From the IMG/VR virus record IMGVR_UViG_3300036862_000019, positions 1 through 35,793 of that record: 35,793 bases of DNA, one strand, 5' to 3'. The DNA is from a virus. The notes under the pieces were generated by a model. It saw only the letters and a list, made by a program, of their open reading frames with translations. It was not told the origin of the DNA and did not search any database. The translations under genes and the position numbers were made by a program. This document shows positions 24,010 through 30,603 of the stretch, piece after piece. The first letter of the stretch is position 1. Each line of letters opens with the position of its first letter.

Positions 24010-25116
24010 ATGCAAAGAATTAGGACGATCAAGCCAGAATTCTTTAAGCATGACGAATTGTACGACGCCGAATTACAAGTGGATTTGCCATTGCGCTTGG
24101 CCTATGTCGGTCTTTGGACCTGCTGCGATCGAGAAGGCCGGTTCAAATGGAAGCCGCGGCAATTGAAGGCCAGCATCCTCCCTTATGACGAAGTAGATTT
24201 TTCTGACGTGCTGGATGCGTTGGAAATTCACGGGTTCGTACGGAGCTATGAGCACGATGGAGAGAAATACGGAGAAGTCCCAACTTTCAAAGAGCATCAA
24301 TGCGTAAATACCCGCGAAGCGAAATCAAACTTACCTGAACCGCCTGAGTACGACAATGCAATGCACGTGCGTGCACGTGCAAGGATTGCACAGGAGTTTC
24401 GCGGGAAGAACGTCACCAAGACGGTTAGGCAAACCATCTATGCCAGGGACGGCCATCAATGTGTTCGGTGTGACGCTACGGAAGACCTGACGATTGACCA
24501 TATTTTCCCGCAATCCATGGGCGGAACTCATTTCCCTAGCAACCTGCGAACCCTATGCCGGCCTTGCAATTCGGCTAGGCCAGTCGCAGGACAGGCATTG
24601 ATAGATGACCTTGCTAGTGATGGGCTTACCCTGAATGACATGCAGCGCACATGCATGCACGTGCATGCACAAGGGGAAGGGAAGGGAAGGGAAGGGAAGG
24701 GAAAGGAAGGGAATTCCGCCTCCTCACCGTCGGCGGGGCGTGTGGTGTCGATTCAGCCTAAGCAATCAAACCCGCTGAATGCAGAAACCTGGACTGCATA
24801 CGAATCAGCGTATCAACAGAGGTATGCGGTTGCACCGGTACGCAACGCCAAGACCAACAGCCAAGTGGTGCAACTGGTGAAACGGCTAGGTCAGAATGCG
24901 CCCCTCGTGGCTGGCTGGTTTGTCTCGCACAATAAGGGTTGGTACGTGCAGAAGTCGCACAGCCTGGATTGCCTGGTTGCTGACGCGGAAGGACTGTATA
25001 CGCAATGGGCGACCAACCACCAGGTGACGGAAAGCCAGGCACGCAGCGCTGACCGCATGGGCAATGCTGGCCGCCGTTTGGATTCTTTGGTGTTTGACGA
25101 TTCGGAGCCGTTCTGA
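24010..25116 (+). CDS. Replication initiator (O-like) with an internal HNH endonuclease domain
   Basis: A 368-residue protein. Residues 1-105 form the N-terminal wing typical of phage O-like initiators (MQRIRTIKPEFFKHDELYD; LAYVGLWTCCDREGRFKWKP). Residues 138-188 are an intact HNH domain: zinc Cys151, Cys154, Cys183, Cys186, with Asp163-His164 and Asn178. Residues 222-234 are a GKGREGKGK-type linker coded by a GGGAA tandem array. The C-terminal region (WFVSHNKGWYVQKSHSL) is typical of such initiators. The HNH section lies between two near-identical palindromes. It should load host replication machinery; the origin probably lies inside the gene. Confidence 0.8.
   Translation: MQRIRTIKPEFFKHDELYDAELQVDLPLRLAYVGLWTCCDREGRFKWKPRQLKASILPYDEVDFSDVLDALEIHGFVRSYEHDGEKYGEVPTFKEHQCVNTREAKSNLPEPPEYDNAMHVRARARIAQEFRGKNVTKTVRQTIYARDGHQCVRCDATEDLTIDHIFPQSMGGTHFPSNLRTLCRPCNSARPVAGQALIDDLASDGLTLNDMQRTCMHVHAQGEGKGREGKGKEGNSASSPSAGRVVSIQPKQSNPLNAETWTAYESAYQQRYAVAPVRNAKTNSQVVQLVKRLGQNAPLVAGWFVSHNKGWYVQKSHSLDCLVADAEGLYTQWATNHQVTESQARSADRMGNAGRRLDSLVFDDSEPF
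24362..24381. repeat. Palindrome upstream of the HNH-coding section
   Basis: TGCACGTGC, centre GT, GCACGTGCA: 9-bp arms inside the initiator gene, before the HNH domain. It shares the GCACGTGCA core with the palindrome at 24652-24669. Confidence 0.75.
24652..24669. repeat. 18-bp perfect palindrome downstream of the HNH-coding section
   Basis: TGCATGCACGTGCATGCA reads identically on both strands. It lies directly before the G-rich array and mirrors the palindrome at 24362-24381, so the two bracket the HNH-coding section. Candidate initiator-binding site. Confidence 0.8.
24673..24711 (+). repeat. GGGAA tandem array, G-quadruplex capable, inside initiator gene
   Basis: Six runs of at least three G (24673-76, 24679-81, 24684-86, 24689-91, 24694-96, 24699-701) separated by AA, and a seventh at 24709-711. 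It codes a flexible Gly/Lys/Glu/Arg linker. Runs this spaced can form a quadruplex on the plus strand. Gain or loss of one 5-base unit would shift the frame. Confidence 0.85.
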
Positions 25117-25796
25117 TGACAAAAAATTATGCCCCTAGCGAGATTGCCGAGGCGATCAAGATTTCTGCCGAGTTGTGCGGCTCTGAACTATCGGACGGTG
25201 CCATCAAGGCGATGATGCTGCACCTGAAGCCGCATGGTGGCCACGCGGTGATGGCGGCGCTGACTCTGTGCCAGCGCGAAGTCAAAGGGCGCTTGGCATT
25301 GCCGGACATTCTTTCCCGTCTGCAAGCCAAGGATGGCCGCCCCGGAGCGGAGGAAGCGTGGGCACTGGTGGCGAATGCACTGGCCGACGAGGCCGAAACC
25401 GTAGTGTGGACCGACGAAATGGCGCAAGCCTCGGCCGCGGCCGGCGAACTGATGCGCCTCGGCGATAAGGTCGGCGCGCGCATGGCGTTTCGTGAGACAT
25501 ACGAGCGGATGGTGGCGGATGCCCGCCAGATAGGCCAGGAACCGCGCTGGAGCGTTTCAGCCGGTTCGGATAAGGCTAGGGCTGCCCTGGTGATAACCGA
25601 GGCCGTGGCGGCCGGTAGATTGCCGAAAGCGCACGCACTGATCGCGCTGCCCAGTACCGCCGACGACGCGCGCCATCAGCTGCTGACCGGGCAGGTGTTG
25701 AGCTTGGAAGACAAACAGAAAGCCAAGCAATCGCTGCAAGGCTTGCGCCTGCTGATCGAGAGCAAAGCGATGCCGTTGACCAAGGATGAAGCATGA
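25116..25796 (+). CDS. Replication-region protein, possible helicase loader
   Basis: A 226-residue helical protein following the initiator in a TGATG overlap. A segment GRLALPDILSRLQAKDGRPG and a C-terminal half of alternating helices are seen. In phages with O-like initiators the next gene often loads host helicase, but no Walker motif or known loader signature is visible here, so this is positional inference. Confidence 0.6.
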   Translation: MTKNYAPSEIAEAIKISAELCGSELSDGAIKAMMLHLKPHGGHAVMAALTLCQREVKGRLALPDILSRLQAKDGRPGAEEAWALVANALADEAETVVWTDEMAQASAAAGELMRLGDKVGARMAFRETYERMVADARQIGQEPRWSVSAGSDKARAALVITEAVAAGRLPKAHALIALPSTADDARHQLLTGQVLSLEDKQKAKQSLQGLRLLIESKAMPLTKDEA

Positions 25797-26008
25797 CCGA
25801 CCGCACCTACGGCATCCACCACCACAGCCTGGACGGCGTGCAGGAGCTGTACCCCAATTCCAAGACGTTGTCCGACCTGGTGGCGCATATCCGGGAGTTG
25901 CAGGCGGAGAATGCGGCGCTACGCCATGACAAAGATTGGCTAAGCGATAACTTGGTAAGCGCTTTGGCTGAGCTGAATGTGGTGTGTCAGAAAAGCTCTA
26001 GAAGATGA
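25793..26008 (+). CDS. 71-aa coiled-coil protein
   Basis: Begins MTDRTYGIHHHSLDGVQELY and continues with an HIRELQAENAALRHDKDWL coiled coil. The HIRELQA segment also occurs in the accessory gene at 28431. Starts in an ATGA overlap. Function unknown. Confidence 0.65.
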   Translation: MTDRTYGIHHHSLDGVQELYPNSKTLSDLVAHIRELQAENAALRHDKDWLSDNLVSALAELNVVCQKSSRR

Positions 26009-26892
26009 GCGCCTACTACAACGAAATCGACCCCTACGCAGCGCAGTGGCTGCGCAACCTGATTCAGGCCGGACTGATCGCGCCCGGCGACGTAGACGAA
26101 CGGAGTATCGAGGATGTCAGACCTGATGATTTGCGAGGCTATACGCAATGTCACTTTTTCGCTGGAATTGGAGTTTGGTCCCTCGCTCTTCGTCGCGCCG
26201 GATGGGACGATACGCGACCAGTCTGGACGGGAAGTTGCCCGTGCCAGCCTTTCAGCGCGGCAGGCCAGGGACTTGGGTTTGCTGACGAGCGGCACCTATG
26301 GCCCGCTTTCCACCACCTCATCAGCCAGTGCCGCCCTGCAATCGTGTTTGGAGAGCAGGTTGCGAGCAAAGACGCAGACCCTTGGATCGACCTTGTACAA
26401 ACTGACATGGAAGGACTGGATTACGCCTTCGGGGCGGTGCCGTTCCCGGCTGCGGGCGTCGGTGCGCCGCACATTCGCGACCGATTGTACTGGGTGGCCG
26501 ACGCCAACGAAGGGAAACGGGGACCGTGGAGGGATGGACCCGTCAAAGCGCAAGGGGCACATGGTCAATTTGCAGGATGCGGTAACTCTTACCGGTTGGC
26601 CGACGTCGATGGCCGGAACGCCAGCGCAGAACGGCAACAATGCTGCGGGGTACAACGACAGCAGCCGCAAAACGGTGGATTTGTGCAAGCCGGACAGCCC
26701 GGCCCGGTTAACGGATTCTGGCGAGCTGCTGACTGGCTCGCTTGCCGGGATGGAAAGTGGCGGCCAGTTGAACCCGACTCATTCCCGCTGGTTAATGGCG
26801 CTGCCGGCAGAGTGGGACGCCTGCGCGCCTACGGAAACGCCATCAATGCTGAAGCGGCGACAGCTTTCATCCGAGCCTATTTAGGCGCATAA
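26005..26892 (+). CDS. DNA (cytosine-5) methyltransferase
   Basis: A 295-residue enzyme that transfers a methyl group from SAM to C5 of cytosine. Motif I is FFAGIG at 51-56. Motif IV is GSCPCQPFS with catalytic Cys80. Motif VI is FGEQVAS with Glu117. Motif X is [10 protein letters not shown] with GNA at 277-279. The segment [16 protein letters not shown] is typical of phage members. It probably protects phage DNA from host restriction. An open, protein-like second frame covers 87 percent of the gene. Confidence 0.93.
   Translation: MSAYYNEIDPYAAQWLRNLIQAGLIAPGDVDERSIEDVRPDDLRGYTQCHFFAGIGVWSLALRRAGWDDTRPVWTGSCPCQPFSAAGQGLGFADERHLWPAFHHLISQCRPAIVFGEQVASKDADPWIDLVQTDMEGLDYAFGAVPFPAAGVGAPHIRDRLYWVADANEGKRGPWRDGPVKAQGAHGQFAGCGNSYRLADVDGRNASAERQQCCGVQRQQPQNGGFVQAGQPGPVNGFWRAADWLACRDGKWRPVEPDSFPLVNGAAGRVGRLRAYGNAINAEAATAFIRAYLGA
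26114..26884 (+). CDS. ORF nested in the methyltransferase gene, conserved-looking protein
   Basis: A 256-codon frame in the +1 frame relative to the methyltransferase. CGGAG at 26101-26105 lies 8 bases before its ATG. It holds features that chance frames lack: two GWPT(P/S) motifs at residues 127-131 and 161-165, [32 protein letters not shown], and [13 protein letters not shown] at 219-231. I recall the last as a segment seen in phage proteins and resembling the WLMGxP segment of other cytosine methyltransferases. Both frames stay open over 771 bases. Whether it is translated is not known. Confidence 0.6.
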   Translation: MSDLMICEAIRNVTFSLELEFGPSLFVAPDGTIRDQSGREVARASLSARQARDLGLLTSGTYGPLSTTSSASAALQSCLESRLRAKTQTLGSTLYKLTWKDWITPSGRCRSRLRASVRRTFATDCTGWPTPTKGNGDRGGMDPSKRKGHMVNLQDAVTLTGWPTSMAGTPAQNGNNAAGYNDSSRKTVDLCKPDSPARLTDSGELLTGSLAGMESGGQLNPTHSRWLMALPAEWDACAPTETPSMLKRRQLSSEPI

Positions 26893-26898
26893 AACCGC

Positions 26899-26927
26899 TT
26901 GATTGTTTGAAAGACCATATGTATGAT
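26899..26927 (+). promoter_or_regulatory. Promoter of the accessory unit
   Basis: -35 TTGATT (26899-26904), 17-base spacer, -10 TATGAT (26922-26927). It would start transcription just before the gene at 26955 and excludes the upstream in-frame ATG codons as starts. Confidence 0.75.
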
Positions 26928-26954
26928 CAATCATCAACACACGAAATACAGACG

Positions 26955-27239
26955 ATGGGCATTCAAATCATCAAGCGCGGCGGCAAGCGGCTTGGGGCCG
27001 GTCCCAAGCCGCAGGGCATGAAAGACACCTGCGTGAGCCTGGACCAGGCCAGCAAGACTATTTTGACCAAGCTCGGCGGCGGCAAGCTGTCGCCCGGCAT
27101 CCGCATGGCGGCGGCGCGGGTTGGCCGGCTCAGGTTAGCCGGCTATGCGCGACGTGAAGACCTGGACAAGTTGCATTTGGAGCTTGAGGCATGGGCCGAC
27201 GGCATCGCGGTGTGGATCAATGAGGAGCAGCAGCCATGA
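26955..27239 (+). CDS. Small putative DNA-binding accessory protein
   Basis: A 94-residue protein, strongly basic at the N-terminus (MGIQIIKRGGKRLGAGPKPQ), followed by VSLDQASKTILTKLGGGKLS, which is like short phage ribbon-helix-helix proteins, then PGIRMAAARVG. The ATG at 26955 is chosen because the start of transcription should fall near 26934. Function unknown. Confidence 0.65.
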   Translation: MGIQIIKRGGKRLGAGPKPQGMKDTCVSLDQASKTILTKLGGGKLSPGIRMAAARVGRLRLAGYARREDLDKLHLELEAWADGIAVWINEEQQP

Positions 27240-27337
27240 GCAAACAGGAGCCGGTAGCTTGGATGCATCCAGTTAATAACGGTGTTCCGTTGCCCGTGCT
27301 GCCATCGCCAAAGCCAAGGAGCAAGCATGATGATTGA
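27236..27337 (+). CDS. 33-aa peptide carrying the EPVAW module
   Basis: Begins MSKQEPVAWMHPVNNGVPLP and is basic at the end. It starts in an ATGA overlap and its coding DNA contains the CAGGAGCCGGT block repeated in the downstream genes. It may be a remnant of a longer accessory protein. Confidence 0.5.
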   Translation: MSKQEPVAWMHPVNNGVPLPVLPSPKPRSKHDD

Positions 27338-28334
27338 TTTGAAGAAATTGTGCATAGCGGTATTGGATGCAGAGTTACAGTACGCCGGAGTAGAAGAACG
27401 CGACGCAAAGCTGGATGCCGTCATTGCCGCGCACGCCGGGCGGAATGGTTGCCAAGGTGGTGCCTGTCCGCACGCTAGTGACTGCGCGGTGCATAACGGC
27501 GAGGATGCTGGGCCATGCGACTGTGGGGCGAGTGGTGGGCCGATGGACATTAAAGAAATCATGGAACAAGCGCAGGTATTCGCCAGTGCATGGTCTTTGG
27601 TTGGTGGTCGCTTTGATGACGGTTCAATGTTAGGAGAGGCCGAAACAGCAAAAGCGGAATTGAGCTGCGTGATCGCTCGCGCCATCGAGCAGCGCGCCAC
27701 GGCACAGGAGCCGGTGACTGTGCCGGATGAGCAAGCGCAATACGCAGTCGATCCGCATTTTATCGGCGTGCAGGCGGTGTGGGACGTATTCGATGGCAAG
27801 GATTGGTTCATGACAGTAACAAGCCCGCTCGGATGGGATGCGTGGAATGTCCGAGAAGCTTTGACAGAGCAACGCTATGCACCGCACCTGAACGTAATAG
27901 CGCGTCATTGCTGCAGCAAAGGCAACCCTGTTACTTCGCTAGCGGCAGAGGTTGAGCGGTTGCGCGCCATCGAGCAGCGCGCCACGGTGCAGGAGCCGGT
28001 GGCGTGGCTAGTTGAATATGCGGATGGAGATAAAGCTGTGGTGTTTGATAAGCCTTCGGAAAAGGTGGTAATTGCCTACGGTGATATGTCGGTTAAACCG
28101 CTCTATCTCGCCCCACCGCCGGTGGCCGTGCCCGATGATCTACCTTCTTATGAATTGATTCGGGATTTGTTAGTTGTTTACGTATCAGCTGCCGTGAGCA
28201 AACAAGAAAATAAATTTACGACAGAAAATCAATGGGAACAGTCAATTGATGCCCTATTCAACGATGTACCAGCACTAGCAAAGGTACGCAACATGCTCGC
28301 TGCCGCCCCGCGCCAGGAGGATCAGGAACAATGA
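27327..28334 (+). CDS. Accessory protein built of EPV modules
   Basis: A 335-residue protein, soluble, acidic, with two copies of an EQRAT(A/V)QEPV module near residues 122 and 216 and several low-complexity stretches. AGGAG lies 5 bases before ATG 27327 (8 before ATG 27330). The DNA of the modules is almost identical, 37 of 39 bases. Similar modules occur in the genes at 27236, 28431 and 29270. No enzymatic motif. Confidence 0.7.
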   Translation: MMIDLKKLCIAVLDAELQYAGVEERDAKLDAVIAAHAGRNGCQGGACPHASDCAVHNGEDAGPCDCGASGGPMDIKEIMEQAQVFASAWSLVGGRFDDGSMLGEAETAKAELSCVIARAIEQRATAQEPVTVPDEQAQYAVDPHFIGVQAVWDVFDGKDWFMTVTSPLGWDAWNVREALTEQRYAPHLNVIARHCCSKGNPVTSLAAEVERLRAIEQRATVQEPVAWLVEYADGDKAVVFDKPSEKVVIAYGDMSVKPLYLAPPPVAVPDDLPSYELIRDLLVVYVSAAVSKQENKFTTENQWEQSIDALFNDVPALAKVRNMLAAAPRQEDQEQ

Positions 28335-28627
28335 TTGAGATCAAACACTGCTTTACCGAAAACGTGCTATTCGCTTGCGAATTGGCAACAATCAAAGAGG
28401 CAGTAGAACAGGCATTGAAGGACGGTGCGCATGAGTGAAGAACGGACGTATGGCGGATGGACATTGCAAGGGATTGATTCAATGTTTCATGATGATGTTT
28501 TGTACGATGATGCTGCAAAAGCGTTGGCCGCCCATATCCGCGAGCTGCAAGCGCAGTTGGCGCGGAGCGAGGCGCAGGCGGTGGAGTGGCAGCCGATTGA
28601 GCAGCGCACCACGGGGCAGGAGCCGGT
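27678..28627 (+). repeat. Dispersed EPV repeat, three long copies
   Basis: 27678-27716 and 27963-28001 match at 37 of 39 bases; a shorter copy is at 28599-28627. They share GAGCAGCGC and CAGGAGCCGGTG. The last block also occurs near 27245. They code the QEPV module and are long enough for recombination between neighbouring genes. Confidence 0.8.
28331..28438 (+). CDS. 35-aa peptide like the N-terminal cap of pentapeptide-repeat proteins
   Basis: Begins MIEIKHCFTENVLFACELAT and ends EQALKDGAHE. Phage pentapeptide-repeat proteins commonly begin with such a MIEIKH...VLF segment, but here the repeats are missing, so it looks like a truncated remnant. AGGA precedes the ATG, and its end overlaps the next gene. 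Confidence 0.5.
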   Translation: MIEIKHCFTENVLFACELATIKEAVEQALKDGAHE

Positions 28628-29273
28628 GGATTACCGGATGGTGGAAGTATTGGACCGTGCCGATGACCTTCTTAGCTGGTGCGTAAAAAATGTAAATAAG
28701 TGGAATTTCCCAGAATGGGATCAGCTAAGCAGGGCGGTATCTGTGGTTAGAGCCGCCCCTCAGTCGGTGGCTGTGCCTTCAACTAGTTATTGCCACGCGT
28801 GCAAGGTTGAACTCGGAAGCGTGCGTAAATGCGATATTTGCGGCGGTGATACTACGCCTGTTATGCCTGTACCGGAAGGCTGGCAGTTGGTGCCGAAAGT
28901 GCCGACACGTGCAATGCTGGATGCTTTGGCAGATAGCCAAGGGGACGTGATTGCCAATTGCGATGAGTTTGCCGCTGCAATTTGGCAAGACATGCTCGCC
29001 TTCGCCCCTCAGCCAGTGGACTCACCAAAGGTTGATTACAATGCGGCATTTAAAATAGCAGAAAAATATGGTTTGAATTACAACCTATTTTGCGCAGCGT
29101 ACCGAGCCATGCTAGACGCGGCCCCGCGCCAGGGGGATCGACCGATCTATGATGCTTGTGCCAATTGTTTGCGGCCTCAAGGCGAACATAGCGAGGATGG
29201 TCATTGTCCAGCCCCGTACACTACAGTATGGCACGCATGGGACTATGCCGCACCACCGGAGAATCAACCATGA
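28431..29273 (+). CDS. Accessory protein with a small zinc-finger motif
   Basis: A 280-residue protein. The N-terminus has a HIRELQAQLARSEAQ coiled coil and an EPV module; the middle holds CHACKVELGSVRKCDICGG, four Cys in two CxxC pairs suggesting zinc binding; the C-terminal part has another Cys pair (YDACANCLRP). The AAPRQGD segment repeats one in the gene at 27327. Function unknown. Confidence 0.65.
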   Translation: MSEERTYGGWTLQGIDSMFHDDVLYDDAAKALAAHIRELQAQLARSEAQAVEWQPIEQRTTGQEPVDYRMVEVLDRADDLLSWCVKNVNKWNFPEWDQLSRAVSVVRAAPQSVAVPSTSYCHACKVELGSVRKCDICGGDTTPVMPVPEGWQLVPKVPTRAMLDALADSQGDVIANCDEFAAAIWQDMLAFAPQPVDSPKVDYNAAFKIAEKYGLNYNLFCAAYRAMLDAAPRQGDRPIYDACANCLRPQGEHSEDGHCPAPYTTVWHAWDYAAPPENQP

Positions 29274-29635
29274 ACGAACAGCAACGGCATGCATTTGAGG
29301 AAGCGCTACATCAGAAATTTACCGGCATCCCACTCTCTGATGAAGAGGTGAATTTGGCTCGGTGGGGCTGGCAAGCCGCACTCGCCCAGCGTGAGCCAGT
29401 GGCGGAGGTAAAACGATATGGCCCTACGCTTTACAATGATGGATATGAAGACCGGGCCTTATGTCTGGAATGCCTAACTGGTCAGTATGTGCACTTTGAA
29501 GATTGGCAACGCACCGAAGCGGCGCGGCTGGCGGCTGATAATTTCGCTGGATGCGCCAAGCTGGAATTAGAACGCGTGCAAGACGAACGCGACGCCCTGC
29601 GCGCCGAACTGGCCGCGCTGAAAGGATCGGAGTGA
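29270..29635 (+). CDS. 121-aa accessory protein
   Basis: Begins MNEQQRHAFEEALHQKFTGI; ARWGWQAALAQREPVAEVKR joins a common phage accessory helix to an EPV module, and the end is a coiled coil (RVQDERDALRAELAALKG). ATGA overlap at the start; the next gene starts at a GTG within its stop. Confidence 0.65.
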   Translation: MNEQQRHAFEEALHQKFTGIPLSDEEVNLARWGWQAALAQREPVAEVKRYGPTLYNDGYEDRALCLECLTGQYVHFEDWQRTEAARLAADNFAGCAKLELERVQDERDALRAELAALKGSE

Positions 29636-29991
29636 TCGAAATCACGCTGCCCTATCCGCCCTCGGCCAACAGCTATTGGCGCAGCCCCAACACCGGCAAG
29701 TTGGCTGGGCGGCACCTGCTCAGCGAAAAGGGCCGCAACTACCGGGAGGCGGTCAAGGTGCTGTGCTGGCAACTCGGGCTCAAGCGCATGCGCGGCCGGC
29801 TCTCAGTGTCGTTGGTGGTGCACCCGCCCGACCGGCGCCGCCGCGATCTTGACAATGTGCTAAAAGCCAGCTTCGACAGCCTGACTGCTGGCGGCGCATG
29901 GGAAGACGACAGCCAGGTGGACCGCATCCTGGTCGAGCGCGGCCACGTGGTTAAGGATGGCGCATTGAAGGTCACCATCCAGGCCATTTAA
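29632..29991 (+). CDS. rusA: RusA-family Holliday junction resolvase
   Basis: A 119-residue endonuclease that resolves four-way junctions during phage recombination. It has LPYPPSANSYWR at residues 6-17, then RRRRDLDNVLKASFDSL with Asp72 and Asp74, and EDDSQ with Asp92-Asp93, matching the catalytic acidic residues of RusA. Starts at GTG 29632 in a GTGA overlap, preceded by AAAGGA. Confidence 0.9.
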   Translation: MIEITLPYPPSANSYWRSPNTGKLAGRHLLSEKGRNYREAVKVLCWQLGLKRMRGRLSVSLVVHPPDRRRRDLDNVLKASFDSLTAGGAWEDDSQVDRILVERGHVVKDGALKVTIQAI

Positions 29992-30059
29992 GGCTAGAAA
30001 ACGCCACCACGATGCGATACATTTAAGCAAACGCCATTCATTGCGAAAAAGGATAGAAC

Positions 30060-30266
30060 ATGGGCCTGCTGGACACAAAGATGCGCAACAAACTGCCTGA
30101 TTCGGCGTTCGCCGGCCCGGATCGCTCCTATCCCGTTCCCGATAAGAGCCACGCTGCCAACGCCAAGGCGCGCGCCGCGCAGCAGGTCAAAGCCGGCAAT
30201 CTGTCGCCGTCCGCAGCCAAGAAAATCAACGCCAAGGCCAACAAGGTCCTCGGCAAGAAGAAGTAA
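30060..30266 (+). CDS. Small lysine-rich protein, DUF6582-like
   Basis: A 68-residue basic protein (KLPDSAFAGPDRSYPVPDKS, then HAANAKARAAQQVKAGNLSP). The pattern PDKSHAxNAKARA is that of a widespread phage family seen near head genes, of unknown role. AAAGGA precedes the ATG. It is the last gene before a structured gene-free stretch. Confidence 0.75.
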   Translation: MGLLDTKMRNKLPDSAFAGPDRSYPVPDKSHAANAKARAAQQVKAGNLSPSAAKKINAKANKVLGKKK

Positions 30267-30504
30267 CCCGATTCATGCGTGGCTCCCGAGCGCGTCACTA
30301 TCGGGGGAGCGCTTCGGCGCTGCGTCATCTCCTATGGGTGTATTAACGCTTGCCGGTGGGCGTAATCACCGGCATCTACACGCATGGCGGTAGATCGTCT
30401 GCAAAGCGCGGACGTAAACAGACCGGGCCGGTATCAGCCGCCAGCCGTGTGGACGAATACATGATGAACCGTTCGCAAAAGTTTCCCCGAAGGACCACCG
30501 CTTA
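30267..30504 (+). ncRNA. Structured RNA stretch ending in a terminator
   Basis: About 240 bases with no credible gene. Hairpins seen: AGCGC-UUCG-GCGCU at 30308-30321; an 8-bp stem, TGCCGGTG with CACCGGCA, at 30351-30374; CTCCC/GGGAG pairing just upstream. It runs into a strong terminator, so it may be a 3' regulatory tail or a separate small RNA. No family was recognised. Confidence 0.45.
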
Positions 30505-30529
30505 CCCCGCTCAATGCGGGGATTTTTTT
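30505..30529 (+). terminator. Rho-independent terminator
   Basis: CCCCGC, loop TCAAT, GCGGGG, then A and seven T: a perfect 6-bp GC stem with a U-tract. It ends the early rightward region. Confidence 0.9.
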
Positions 30530-30531
30530 GC

Positions 30532-30559
30532 CTGTCATCAGCAATGAGAATGGTATAAT
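30532..30559 (+). promoter_or_regulatory. Promoter with extended -10 before the protease gene
   Basis: TGGTATAAT at 30551-30559 is a full extended -10; CTGTCA at 30532-30537, 16 bases upstream, is a partial -35. It lies directly after the terminator and 45 bases before the protease ATG. Confidence 0.7.
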
Positions 30560-30603
30560 AAATGTGAAAATATCTGCATTTGTCACATGACATAGGGGAC
30601 GGC

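Noticed and set aside
30420-30510. Possible tRNA or tmRNA end, and an attachment site
   Set aside because: No cloverleaf or T-arm consensus can be drawn, and there is no integrase.
30350-30547. 65-codon plus frame in the gene-free stretch
   Set aside because: It has no ribosome binding site and runs through a strong terminator.
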